DNA of 64,000 nucleotides from Labrys sp. KNU-23. GTDB taxonomy: Bacteria; Pseudomonadota; Alphaproteobacteria; Rhizobiales; Labraceae. The stretch spans positions 4,785,501 through 4,849,500 of the forward strand of contig NZ_CP043489.1 in NCBI RefSeq assembly GCF_008330945.1. Direction: 5' to 3'. Each line of letters starts with the position of its first letter. Position 1 is the first letter of the stretch. The translations under genes were made by a program, and so were the position numbers. Shown here one piece after another: positions 50,857-62,981 of this stretch. Under the pieces are notes generated by a model that was not told where the DNA came from, searched no databases, and saw nothing but the letters and a program-made list of their open reading frames with translations.

Positions 50857-52497
50857 ATGCCTGCCGATTCCGCTTCCAATTCGCGCTATCCCCACGTTCC
50901 GCTGTTCCCCCTGGGAGCGGACGAGACGCCCTATCGCAAGCTGACCAGCGAGGGCGTGCGGGTCGAAAAGCTCGGCGGCAGCGAGATCCTGCAAGTGGAC
51001 GGCGAGGCGCTCAGACTCCTGGCCGAGCAGGCGTTCATGGACATCAATCACCTGCTGCGCCCGGGACATCTCCAGCAATTGCGCAACATCCTCGAAGACC
51101 CCGAGGCGACGGACAATGATCGCTTCGTCGCCTATGACCTCCTCAAGAACGCCAATATCGCCGCCGGCGGCGTGCTGCCCATGTGCCAGGATACCGGCAC
51201 GGCGATCGTGATGGCCAAGAAGGGCCGCAAGGTCTGGACGGAGGGCGAGGACGAGGGCGCCATCGCCCAGGGCATCCGCGATGCCTATGAGAAGAAGAAC
51301 CTGCGCTATTCGCAGCTCGCGCCGCTGTCGATGTTCGAGGAGAAGAACACAAAGACCAATCTGCCGGCGCAGATCGACATCTCGGCGGAAGGGGAGGAGG
51401 CCTACAAGTTCCTCTTCGTCGCCAAGGGGGGCGGCTCGGCCAACAAGACCTTCCTCTACCAGGCCACTCCCTCCATCCTGTCCAAGGACCGCCTGATCGC
51501 CTTCCTGAAGGAAAAGATCCTCACGCTCGGCACCGCGGCCTGCCCGCCCTATCATCTGGCCGTGGTGATCGGCGGCACCTCGGCCGAGCTGACGCTGAAG
51601 GCGGTGAAGCTGGCCTCGGCGCGCTATCTCGACAGCCTGCCCACCGAGGGCTCCGAACTCGGCCATGCCTTCCGCGACCTCGAACTCGAGAAGGAAGTGC
51701 ACAAGCTCACCCAGTCGCTCGGCGTCGGTGCCCAGTTCGGCGGCAAGTATTTCTGCCATGACGTCCGCGTCATCCGCCTGCCGCGCCACGGCGCCAGCCT
51801 GCCGATCGGCCTTGGCGTTTCCTGCTCGGCCGACCGCCAGGCCATGGGCAAGATCACCCGCGACGGCGTCTTCCTGGAAGAGCTCGAGCATAACCCGGCG
51901 CGCTTCCTGCCCGAGATCGACGAGAGCAAGCTCGGCGGAGCGGTGGTGAAGATCGATCTCAACCAGCCGATGTCCAATATCCTGGAGACCCTGTCGCGCC
52001 ATCCGGTGAAGACGCGTGTGTCGCTGACGGGGCCCATCATCGTGGCCCGTGACCTCGCCCATTCCAAGCTGCGCGAACGTCTGGAAGCGGGGGGAGGGCT
52101 GCCCGACTACCTCAAGAATCACCCAGTCTATTATGCCGGCCCGGCTAAGACGCCGGCCGGCTATGCCTCCGGTTCCTTCGGCCCCACCACGGCCGGGCGC
52201 ATGGACAGCTATGTCGACCAGTTCCAGGCGGCGGGCGGCTCGATGGTGATGCTGGCCAAGGGCAACCGTTCCGCCCAGGTCCGCGAGGCCTGCGCCAAGC
52301 ATGGCGGCTTCTATCTCGGCTCGATCGGCGGCCCAGCCGCGCGCCTCGCCCAGGACTGCATCAAGAAGGTCGAGGTCCTCGAATATCCCGAACTCGGCAT
52401 GGAGGCGGTCTGGCGCATCGAGGTCGAGGACTTCCCGGCCTTCATCGTCATCGACGACAAGGGCAACGACTTCTTCAAGGAACTCAACCTCGGCTGA
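50857..52497 (+). CDS. Class I (iron-sulfur) fumarate hydratase
   Basis: A 546-residue fumarase of the FumA/B type. It hydrates fumarate to malate in the TCA cycle with a [4Fe-4S] cluster. The alpha domain carries PMCQDTGTAIVMAKKG and GTAACPPYHLAVVIGG, and LGVSCSADRQAMG also has a cluster Cys. The beta domain follows with GPIIVARDLAHSKL and YASGSFGPTTAGRMDSY. The ATG at 50857 follows CCGGAG. A terminator lies 26 bases after the stop. This oxygen-sensitive class is found in aerobic rhizobia as well. Confidence 0.94.
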   Translation: MPADSASNSRYPHVPLFPLGADETPYRKLTSEGVRVEKLGGSEILQVDGEALRLLAEQAFMDINHLLRPGHLQQLRNILEDPEATDNDRFVAYDLLKNANIAAGGVLPMCQDTGTAIVMAKKGRKVWTEGEDEGAIAQGIRDAYEKKNLRYSQLAPLSMFEEKNTKTNLPAQIDISAEGEEAYKFLFVAKGGGSANKTFLYQATPSILSKDRLIAFLKEKILTLGTAACPPYHLAVVIGGTSAELTLKAVKLASARYLDSLPTEGSELGHAFRDLELEKEVHKLTQSLGVGAQFGGKYFCHDVRVIRLPRHGASLPIGLGVSCSADRQAMGKITRDGVFLEELEHNPARFLPEIDESKLGGAVVKIDLNQPMSNILETLSRHPVKTRVSLTGPIIVARDLAHSKLRERLEAGGGLPDYLKNHPVYYAGPAKTPAGYASGSFGPTTAGRMDSYVDQFQAAGGSMVMLAKGNRSAQVREACAKHGGFYLGSIGGPAARLAQDCIKKVEVLEYPELGMEAVWRIEVEDFPAFIVIDDKGNDFFKELNLG

Positions 52498-52522
52498 GTT
52501 CGCTCATCCCCGCTTTTCGGCG

Positions 52523-52554
52523 AGGCCTCTTCCTGAAAAGGGAGGGGCCTTTTT
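52523..52554 (+). terminator. Rho-independent terminator after fumarase
   Basis: Arms AGGCCTCTTCCT (52523-52534) and AGGGAGGGGCCT (52539-52550) with two G-U pairs and a GAAA loop, followed by TTTTT. Confidence 0.85.
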
Positions 52555-52783
52555 CATGCACGTCTTGCGTGCTGTTGCGAATTCGCAACTGTCATGGACA
52601 AAGCCCTTTTGTGTCAGAACGGTGACGCACCTTAACATTGTGTAATGTCTCGCCTGGGAGGAAAGCTTCGATATCGCGGTGCACAACGACCGCGCCTCTT
52701 CGGTATGCCCAATATTGCTTTGCCGGCTTGCCGAAGAGAGAGGCCCTTTTGAAAGGGTCGACTTATGAGATCGGGGTATTTCC

Positions 52784-54037
52784 ATGTCTATTCGTGCAAT
52801 TTTACTCGGTGCCGGCGCCGGATTTCTTAGCATTGTTGCGGCTTCTGCCGCCGACTTGCCGATGAGCAAGGGCGAGGCTGTCGAATATGTGAAGGTATGT
52901 ACGGCGTTCGGTCCGGGCTTCTTCTATATTCCGGGTACCGATACCTGCCTGAAGATCAGCGGCCAGATCCGGGCCGACTATTGGTTCGCGCAAGCGCCCA
53001 GCAATGCTACGGGCAAGCGCAACATCAGCCAGACGCAGTTCCGGACCAATGCCCGCATCCGCTTCGATGCCCGGACCCAGACCGATTGGGGCATGCTGCG
53101 CTCCTTCTTCGAACTCCAGGCCGAGTCGAACGCGGGTGCGGCTACGCATGACACCTTCCAGGTACGCCAGGCCTATCTGCAGTTCGGCGGCTTGACGGCC
53201 GGTTATGCCTGGTCGCCCTATGCCTTCTACGACCCCAATTATCAGGCCGAGTTCTTCGCGCCCTATTTCGGCGAGCAGGGCCGGCGCAACCTGATCAGCT
53301 ACACGGCGCAGTTCGACAAGGCCTACGCCACGCTGTCGATCGAAGACGGCCGCGATCATCGTGCCAATGCCTCGGTCTACGGCAACAACGTCGTGGTCAA
53401 TGGCGTCACGGTTGCGGGTGGCGTGGGCGGTGCCCAGATGCCCGATATCGTCGGCGCCATCGGCTATGACGACAACAAGAACGGGTGGGGCCGTTTCCAG
53501 GTGATGGGCGCCCTCCATCAGAACCGTAGCGCAACGGCTGGCTACAGTACGAAATACGGTTATTCGATCGGTGTTGGCGGCAACGTCAACATACCGGTCC
53601 TCGAAGGCGCCTACATCGCAGCCGAAGCGAGTTACGCGGACGGAGCGGTGAAATATCTCGGCGTCGGTGGTTCCCAGCCGAACGGCTCGTCCACCTTGGG
53701 TTTTGGAGGCACGGACGCCTACATAACCAACGGCGCGATCCATGATCTCGATAGTGCCAAGGGCTTTGCCGTGCAGGGTGAGGCTGGTCTCAACGTGACC
53801 AAGAATCTGCAGGCCATTCTGTTTGGTGGCTATCTGCACTTCGATGCCCCGCGCATCGCATCCAAGATCACCGACAATTTCAACTATTATGTCGTTGGCG
53901 GCCAGGTGAACTACACCGTGGTCAAGGGCTTCATTGCCGGCGCGGAGGTCTGGTACCAGAACAAGGACCCGGAAGGGCTGAACAGCAAGACGATCGACGC
54001 TGTCGGTGCCGGCGTGCGTCTGCGCCGCACCTTCTGA
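52784..54037 (+). CDS. Outer-membrane porin (Porin_2 family)
   Basis: A 417-residue porin typical of Hyphomicrobiales. The signal peptide MSIRAILLGAGAGFLSIVAA(SA) is cut before ADLPMSKGEAVEYVKVC. The mature N-terminus has the conserved FYIPGTDTCLKISGQIRADY, and the C-terminus ends with aromatic Phe (GAGVRLRRTF), needed for outer-membrane assembly. Alternating strands fit a 16-stranded barrel. The 286-base leader holds a CTCTTCGG/CCGAAGAG hairpin (about 52697-52743) and a small CCTTTT-GAAAGG one. Porins of this type allow diffusion of small hydrophilic solutes. Confidence 0.93.
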   Translation: MSIRAILLGAGAGFLSIVAASAADLPMSKGEAVEYVKVCTAFGPGFFYIPGTDTCLKISGQIRADYWFAQAPSNATGKRNISQTQFRTNARIRFDARTQTDWGMLRSFFELQAESNAGAATHDTFQVRQAYLQFGGLTAGYAWSPYAFYDPNYQAEFFAPYFGEQGRRNLISYTAQFDKAYATLSIEDGRDHRANASVYGNNVVVNGVTVAGGVGGAQMPDIVGAIGYDDNKNGWGRFQVMGALHQNRSATAGYSTKYGYSIGVGGNVNIPVLEGAYIAAEASYADGAVKYLGVGGSQPNGSSTLGFGGTDAYITNGAIHDLDSAKGFAVQGEAGLNVTKNLQAILFGGYLHFDAPRIASKITDNFNYYVVGGQVNYTVVKGFIAGAEVWYQNKDPEGLNSKTIDAVGAGVRLRRTF

Positions 54038-54057
54038 TCCGGCCTATACAAGTGGAA

Positions 54058-54095
54058 ACAGAAACGCCGCGCTCTCCAGAGCGCGGCGTTTCTGT
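54058..54095. terminator. Strong hairpin terminator between convergent genes
   Basis: Perfect 18-bp arms ACAGAAACGCCGCGCTCT and AGAGCGCGGCGTTTCTGT with a CC centre. It lies 21 bases after the porin stop and 14 bases after the end of the convergent dehydrogenase gene, so it probably serves both. Confidence 0.85.
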
Positions 54096-54108
54096 CTTCG
54101 GCGTCCGG

Positions 54109-55026
54109 TCAGTTCTGGTTGGCCGGGGTGAGATCGATGCCGTTCAGGCTGCCGACATAGTCGGTGAGCATCGGCACGTAGCGCTCCGCACCACCGGCGG
54201 CCATCGCCACGCCGAAGGAGTTCTTCACGGCATTGCCGATCGGATTGACCAATCCCGCGGCATCGGCCATCGCCTCCAGATAGGTCAGGTCCTTGTAGGC
54301 GTTGGCGATGGTGAATTTGTGCGCGTCCTTGTCACCCTCCAGAATCCAGCGCGAGAAGGTCTGGTAGAAGCCGCAATCCATGCGCCCGCCGCGGATGACA
54401 CTGTCGAAGCGCTTGGGCGTGATGCCCACCTTCTGCGACAAGGCGAGAGCCTCGGCATAGAGGGCGGCATAGCCCAGCGACAGGAAATTGTTGAGCAGCT
54501 TCATGCGATGGCCGTCGCCCGTGCCGCCGATATGCACGATGCGTCCCGCCCAGGTCGATATCACCGGCTTGAGGCGCTCGAACAGGGCTTCGCTGGCGCC
54601 GACCATGGTGTCGAGCGTCCCCTCCCACGCCTCCTTCGGCGTGCGGCCGAGGGGAGCATCGACATAGTCGATGCCGGCTTCGGCGAGTTCGGCGGCCAGA
54701 GCGAGGGTGGAGTTGGGATCGGAGGTCGAGCAGTCGACGACGACGGAGCCGGGCTTGAGCCCGGCCTTCAGCCCGTCGGGGCCGCGCACGAGAGCCTCGA
54801 CCTGCCGCGAGCCTGTGACGCACAGAAAGACGATGCTGGAAGCGGCGCCCACCTCGCGCGGGGTCCTGACCTCCTTGGCGCCGCGCGCCACGAGATCCTC
54901 CACCGGCGCCCGGTTGCGGTGCCCCATCACCGTCAGCGCATAGCCCTTCTCCACGATGTTCTTGGCCATGCCATGGCCCATATAGCCGACCCCGATGAAG
55001 CCGACGCTTTCCTGCGCATTCGTCAT
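54109..55026 (-). CDS. Beta-hydroxyacid dehydrogenase (3-hydroxyisobutyrate dehydrogenase-like)
   Basis: A 305-residue NAD(P)-dependent enzyme. The Rossmann start VGFIGVGYMGHGMAKNIVEK, the substrate-binding DAPLGRTPKEAWEGT (in place of DAPVSGG) and the catalytic Lys region GDGHRMKLLNNFLSLG identify the family. The members oxidise 3-hydroxyisobutyrate, tartronate semialdehyde or related acids. The altered DAPLGRTP loop suggests a substrate other than 3-hydroxyisobutyrate. ATG 55026. No metabolic neighbours help. Confidence 0.85.
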   Translation of the reverse strand: MTNAQESVGFIGVGYMGHGMAKNIVEKGYALTVMGHRNRAPVEDLVARGAKEVRTPREVGAASSIVFLCVTGSRQVEALVRGPDGLKAGLKPGSVVVDCSTSDPNSTLALAAELAEAGIDYVDAPLGRTPKEAWEGTLDTMVGASEALFERLKPVISTWAGRIVHIGGTGDGHRMKLLNNFLSLGYAALYAEALALSQKVGITPKRFDSVIRGGRMDCGFYQTFSRWILEGDKDAHKFTIANAYKDLTYLEAMADAAGLVNPIGNAVKNSFGVAMAAGGAERYVPMLTDYVGSLNGIDLTPANQN

Positions 55027-55202
55027 TGCAATCGTCCCGTTTCCTGTCCCGCATTTCCGACGCGGGTTGCCGGCGCATCCTGCCGACGGTGAGTGTGGAC
55101 GGGGAGGGCCTTCGGGCGCAAGCCTGATGGTGCAATGGTATGATGATTTGTCGAAGGCTGGCCGGCACCCGGCAGTCAGTTTCTGTCAAATAAGAAGAAT
55201 GA

Positions 55203-55244
55203 GAACAAAAATAGAACTTGCGTTAATGAGAACAAAGTGGGTAC
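55203..55244. promoter_or_regulatory. SOS (LexA) boxes upstream of recA
   Basis: A perfect alphaproteobacterial LexA site GAAC-AAAAATA-GAAC lies at 55203-55217. A second, imperfect one, GAAC-AAAGTGG-GTAC, lies at 55230-55244. Both are 100-145 bases before the recA ATG. The rest of the 320-base gap (55027-55346) has no gene. Confidence 0.9.
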
Positions 55245-55346
55245 ATGGCGCCACGGGGCTTCGAATTGCGACAAGATGCAAGCCCAGTGTTGAAAATGAT
55301 CGGTCCGGATGACGAATCCGTTCGTGCTTGATAGGGAAACGGGCAT

Positions 55347-56420
<1,074 letters not shown>

Positions 56421-56488
56421 GGCCGGCCCGGCCGGCTCTCTCGCGACCGGCCCGGTGGCGTCCGATCATTTGCCAATTCACACAGAAT

Positions 56489-56521
56489 AACCCGCCTGTC
56501 GCTCTCGGCAGGCGGGTTTTT
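56489..56521 (+). terminator. Rho-independent terminator after recA
   Basis: Arms AACCCGCCTG (56489-56498) and CAGGCGGGTT (56509-56518) around a 10-base loop, followed by TTTTTC. Confidence 0.92.
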
Positions 56522-56576
56522 CATGTATGCGCGCCTCGACAGGCCGAAACAGCCCCGCTACAACGCCCCACCACCA

Positions 56577-56690
56577 TGCAAGTTCCTCTTGATCGAGCCA
56601 CAGGCTCGATCAAGAGGAACTTGCAAGATTTCAAGCACTTGCAGGATATCTCGATATTGCCCATTCGTGGGCAATATCGAGATATCCTGC
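56577..56690. repeat. Double-hairpin palindromic element in the alaS leader
   Basis: Hairpin A has 23-bp perfect arms (56577-56599 and 56603-56625, starting TGCAAGTTCCTCTTGATCGA) with a 3-base loop. A 15-base spacer AGATTTCAAGCACTT follows. Hairpin B also has 23-bp perfect arms (56641-56663 and 56668-56690, starting GCAGGATATCTCGATATTGC) with a TTCG loop. The architecture matches 13709-13818. It lies 73 bases before the alaS ATG. Confidence 0.9.
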
Positions 56691-56762
56691 TTAGGATGCT
56701 GGCCAGGCCGAAAGGAAGGGACCAGCCAAAACAGGCATTTGGGCCAAATAGGCAAATTGGAC

Positions 56763-59432
<2,670 letters not shown>

Positions 59433-59436
59433 GCCG

Positions 59437-59625
59437 ATGGCCCAGCCCAACACGCCGAACTGGATGAGGCCGCTCTGGGTCCGGGTGCTGCTTTGCGTGC
59501 TGCCGGCGGTTTGGGCCGGGGTCGAGCTCTACAATGGCAACCAGTTCTGGGGCCTGATGTTCGCAGCCGTCGCCGCCTATGGGCTGTGGACCCAGGTCAT
59601 TCAATATCGTCCGCCGGAGGAGTAA
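59437..59625 (+). CDS. Small two-helix membrane protein
   Basis: A 62-residue protein with two hydrophobic helices (LWVRVLLCVLPAVWAGVELY and FWGLMFAAVAAYGLWTQVI). The ATG begins 4 bases after the alaS stop, so it is probably co-transcribed. I recognise no family and cannot assign a function. Similar tiny membrane proteins are easily missed by annotation. Confidence 0.65.
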   Translation: MAQPNTPNWMRPLWVRVLLCVLPAVWAGVELYNGNQFWGLMFAAVAAYGLWTQVIQYRPPEE

Positions 59626-59662
59626 ACCCGGCTGGCCTTCGACCATTATGAACGGAGCTGGT

Positions 59663-60454
59663 ATGAGCGCCTTTCCCGTCTATGCTTTCGACAATGCCAT
59701 CGTGCGCCTGCCACCGGCGAGCGTGATCCAGGGTCTGCGGGCCGAGGATCGGGGGGCGCCGACCCATGATGGCGTCTCGACCGAGCACCGCCTCTATATC
59801 GAGGCCTTGCAGGCTGCTGGCGTTGCCGTCGAGGTGCTGCCCGCCCTGGAGACTTTCCCGGATTCGCTGTTCGTGGAAGATCCGGCCCTGGTGTTTCCCG
59901 AAGGCGCGATCCTGCTGCGGGTCGGCGCCAGGAGCCGTTTCGGCGAGACGGCCGAGATCGCGCCGGTGCTGCGCGGCCGCTTCGACAAGGTCCTGGCCTT
60001 GCAGGGGCCCGGTTTTGTCGATGGCGGTGACGTGCTGGTGACGCCCCAGGCGGTGATGATCGGCCTTTCCGACCGCACCACGCGGGAAGGGGCGGAGGAA
60101 CTGATCGCCCTGTTGGCTGAACTCGGCCGCAAGGGCGTTGTCGTCACCACGCCGCCGGGTGTGCTGCATTTCAAGTCCGATTGCTCGTTGCTCGACGATA
60201 GCACCATGCTGTCGACGGCTCGTCTGGCGGCTTCAGGCGTATTCGAGGGCATGCGGGTGTTGCTGACGCCGGAAGGCGAGGAGGCGGGTGCCAATGCGCT
60301 CAGGGTGAACGACCGGGTTTTCGTCGGCATCGACTATCCCCGCACGGCAGCCCTGCTCGAAGCCGAAGGCTATAGCGTCGTCCGGCTGCCGACATCGCAA
60401 ATCGCCAAGATCGACGCAGGCCTGTCCTGCATGTCGCTGCGCTGGCACGCCTGA
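59663..60454 (+). CDS. Dimethylarginine dimethylaminohydrolase-like hydrolase
   Basis: A 263-residue member of the amidinotransferase/DDAH fold. The catalytic residues are in place: acidic FPDSLFVEDPALV, His in LHFKSDCSLLDD, and the nucleophile Cys256 in DAGLSCMSLRW. DDAH converts asymmetric dimethylarginine to citrulline and dimethylamine. Arginine deiminase-like or N-succinylarginine relatives are longer. ATG 59663 follows CGGAGC. It is convergent with a polar amino-acid ABC transporter, which could import its substrate. Confidence 0.85.
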   Translation: MSAFPVYAFDNAIVRLPPASVIQGLRAEDRGAPTHDGVSTEHRLYIEALQAAGVAVEVLPALETFPDSLFVEDPALVFPEGAILLRVGARSRFGETAEIAPVLRGRFDKVLALQGPGFVDGGDVLVTPQAVMIGLSDRTTREGAEELIALLAELGRKGVVVTTPPGVLHFKSDCSLLDDSTMLSTARLAASGVFEGMRVLLTPEGEEAGANALRVNDRVFVGIDYPRTAALLEAEGYSVVRLPTSQIAKIDAGLSCMSLRWHA

Positions 60455-60543
60455 GGCGGTATTCCGCCGTCAACATCCCAGACTGTCGTGAAGACTGAAC
60501 CCGGGGAACCGATTCTCGATCGGCGACTCGGGCTCGGTCGTTT

Positions 60544-61272
60544 TTAGTGCGGTTTCATCGTCTTGGCGAAACCGGCTTCCAGGCGCCTGTAGACGGCTTC
60601 GATCACCAGCGTGGTGATGAGGTAGCCGACCGCCACCACCAGGAGCGGCGTATAGGTGATCGCTTCGCGTGAGCGGATGATGTTGATCTGGCCCAGAAGG
60701 TCCTGAACGCTGACCAGGTAGGCAAGGGCGGTCGATTTCAGGCAGAGCACCGTCTCGCCGGCAAAGGTCGGCATCATCGCCTGCATGGCGCGGGGCAGCC
60801 AGATGCGACGCACCAGGCCGAAGCCACGAAAGCCATAGGCGCGCGCCGCTTCCAATTCGCCACGCGGTACCGAAAGCAGGGCACCACGCACGACTTCGCC
60901 GACATAGGCGCCGACGCTCAGCACCAGCGCGAAGATGACGTAGTAATAGCCATCCTTCAGGACTGGCCAGATGAAGGACTGCCGGATGCCGGGGATGGCA
61001 GGAAAGAGCGAGCCCAGGCCCTGGTAATAGACGAACATCTGCACCAGCAAGGGCGTGCCGCGAATGATCGACACGAAGCTGGAGGCGATGGCGTAGACCA
61101 GCTTGTTCTTGGAAACCCGGCCAAATCCGACCAGCACCGCCAGGGGAAACCCGAAGAGCAGCGAGAAGAACAACAACTTCAACGTGGTGAAGAAGCCGCT
61201 GAGGATGGCCGGCCAATATTTACCGATCCAGCCGAAATTGTCGAAAAACCAGCTTGCCAGATCCGCGGACAT
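60544..61272 (-). CDS. Polar amino-acid ABC transporter permease (HisM type)
   Basis: A 242-residue inner-membrane permease with about five helices and the EAA loop ELEAARAYGFRGFGLVRRIW. SIIRGTPLLVQMFVYYQGLG is the HisM/HisQ signature. The gene overlaps the preceding permease gene or follows it by 2 bases: GTG 61278 overlaps the stop (GTGA), and ATG 61272 comes just after. It forms a heterodimeric channel with the neighbouring permease. Confidence 0.88.
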   Translation of the reverse strand: MSADLASWFFDNFGWIGKYWPAILSGFFTTLKLLFFSLLFGFPLAVLVGFGRVSKNKLVYAIASSFVSIIRGTPLLVQMFVYYQGLGSLFPAIPGIRQSFIWPVLKDGYYYVIFALVLSVGAYVGEVVRGALLSVPRGELEAARAYGFRGFGLVRRIWLPRAMQAMMPTFAGETVLCLKSTALAYLVSVQDLLGQINIIRSREAITYTPLLVVAVGYLITTLVIEAVYRRLEAGFAKTMKPH

Positions 61273-61274
61273 GG

Positions 61275-61979
61275 TCACCCCAGCTTGGGAGTCCAGCGCC
61301 GGATGTGACGCTCGAACATTTTGATGAAGATGTTGGAGAATTGCGTCAGCGCGTAATAGATCGCGCCGCAGAGCAGCAGGAAGGGGAAGTACATGCGCGT
61401 CGAGGCGGCGGCCTGCACGGCCGTGAAGGTGAGCTCGTTATAGCCGACCACGAAAATCAGCGCCGAATCCTTCAGCATCGTCATCCAGAGATTGGTGAGA
61501 CCGGCAAAGGCGAAGGGAATCATCAAGGGCAGGATGACGCGGCGGAACAGGCCGAAACCATGCATGCCATAGGCGCGGGCAGCCTCGACCTGTCCCTTCG
61601 GCAAAGCGAGCACGGCACCGCGCAAAATCTCCGAGGTATAGGCCCCGTTGACGACGCCGAGCACGGTGATGGCCGCGAAGAAACCGCCGATCCCCAGCGT
61701 GCCGTAGCCGAGCCAGGCCATCAGGGCATTGAGGCCCTGCTGGCCGGCATAATAGAGGATCAGGATCAGCAGCACTTCGGGCACGGCGCGACAGATGGTG
61801 GAATAGCCATTGGCGAGCGCGACCAGCCAGCGCGGCCCGCGCAGTTTGGCCCAGGCGACGAGGCCGCCGATCATCAGGCCGGTCAGATAGCCGCCGACCG
61901 AGATTTCAATGGTTATGACCAGGCCCTGGAGCAGCGAAACGCCCCAGCCGGTCATCAGCAGATTCCAGAAAGCTTCCAC
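61275..61979 (-). CDS. Polar amino-acid ABC transporter permease (HisQ type)
   Basis: A 234-residue permease with the same family features: STICRAVPEVLLILILYYAG and the EAA loop QVEAARAYGMHGFGLFRRVI. It pairs with the HisM-type protein. In HisQM/OccQM systems the substrates are basic amino acids or opines. Start ATG 61979 (MEAFWNLLMTGWG). It is the third gene of the transporter operon. Confidence 0.88.
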   Translation of the reverse strand: MEAFWNLLMTGWGVSLLQGLVITIEISVGGYLTGLMIGGLVAWAKLRGPRWLVALANGYSTICRAVPEVLLILILYYAGQQGLNALMAWLGYGTLGIGGFFAAITVLGVVNGAYTSEILRGAVLALPKGQVEAARAYGMHGFGLFRRVILPLMIPFAFAGLTNLWMTMLKDSALIFVVGYNELTFTAVQAAASTRMYFPFLLLCGAIYYALTQFSNIFIKMFERHIRRWTPKLG

Positions 61980-62075
61980 GCCCGACCCCGCAGGAAGGAA
62001 AGAGCCGGCCCGAGATCCCAGGCCGGCTGGAGAAAGCCCGGCTCGGCCCGACAGGCGCGAGCCGAACGGCTTGCC

Positions 62076-62852
62076 TCACTTCGGCGGCGTGCCGACGTTG
62101 TACTTGAAGTACTTCTTCTGGATCGTGTCGAATTCGCCATCGGCATAGACGGCCTTGATGCCGGCATCGAGCTTCGCCTTCAGATCGGTGTCCTCCTTGC
62201 GCAGGCCACCGCCGACACCGGCTTCGAAGACCGGATCCTTGGGGAAGGTCTTCATCTCGCAGCATTGGCCGTCCTTGCCGGCCAGGAAGTCGTCGAGCGC
62301 GGCAGCATCAGCCATCACCAGGTCGAGACGGCCGGCTGCGAGATCGGCATTGGCCTGATCCTGCGTGCCGTAGCTCTTGATGTCGGCATCGGGGTAGGTC
62401 TTCTGCACATACTGGGCGTGGATCGTACTGGTCTGCACGCCGACCGACTTGCCCTTCAGTCCCTCCGGCGTGAAGTCGAACTTGTCGGCCTTGTTGCCGA
62501 TGAATTCGGGCGGCGTGTTGTAGTAGCGGATGGTGAAGCCGATCTGGGCGGAGCGCTCCGGCGTGATGGTCATCGAGGCCCAGATCACGTCGATCTTCTT
62601 GGCGATCAGGGCGGGGATGATGCCGTCCCAGGCGGTGGCGACGATCTCGCAATCGAGCTTGGCGGCCTTGCAGACGGCCTTGGCCAGGTCGACCTCGAAG
62701 CCGACCCACTGGCCGGAAGCATCCTTTGAAGCGAAGGGCGGATAGGGTTCGGCCGCGACACTGACCTTGATGGTGTCGGCCTGGGCTGAGGCGAAGGCCA
62801 CACCACAAAAGAAGGCGCTCGCCATGAGGAGCTTGGCGTTGAAGTATTTCAT
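62076..62852 (-). CDS. Periplasmic amino-acid-binding protein of the ABC transporter
   Basis: A 258-residue solute-binding protein. The signal peptide LLMASAFFCGVAFASAQA is followed by DTIKVSVAAEPYPPFASKDA and the family signature GFEVDLAKAVCKAAKLDCEI. WDGIIPALIAKKIDVIWASM is also typical. Start ATG 62852 (MKYFNAKLL) gives a clean signal; the longer frame begins in unconserved basic sequence. It binds the ligand in the periplasm for the two permeases and the ATPase. Basic amino acids or methylated arginines are plausible ligands, given the adjacent hydrolase. Confidence 0.9.
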   Translation of the reverse strand: MKYFNAKLLMASAFFCGVAFASAQADTIKVSVAAEPYPPFASKDASGQWVGFEVDLAKAVCKAAKLDCEIVATAWDGIIPALIAKKIDVIWASMTITPERSAQIGFTIRYYNTPPEFIGNKADKFDFTPEGLKGKSVGVQTSTIHAQYVQKTYPDADIKSYGTQDQANADLAAGRLDLVMADAAALDDFLAGKDGQCCEMKTFPKDPVFEAGVGGGLRKEDTDLKAKLDAGIKAVYADGEFDTIQKKYFKYNVGTPPK

Positions 62853-62981
62853 TTTGGTCCCCTTGATGGATGTCTGTTTTTTCAACGTTTTCTTGGGTTT
62901 TCGTACTTGGTGCGCGAGTTCTGGTGCCCTCCTGCCCCCGAACTTTTTCGTCAAGCGAACCTGATTGCCGCGCGGTCAGCG

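Noticed and set aside
50610..50879. A minus-strand open frame of 89 codons between the metE leader and fumarase.
   Set aside because: It overlaps the start of the well-supported fumarase gene, has no recognisable domain and no clear ribosome site.
56523..56762. In-frame upstream extension of alaS.
   Set aside because: The extra 80 codons cross the recA terminator end and two perfect hairpins and show no similarity to alanyl-tRNA synthetases.
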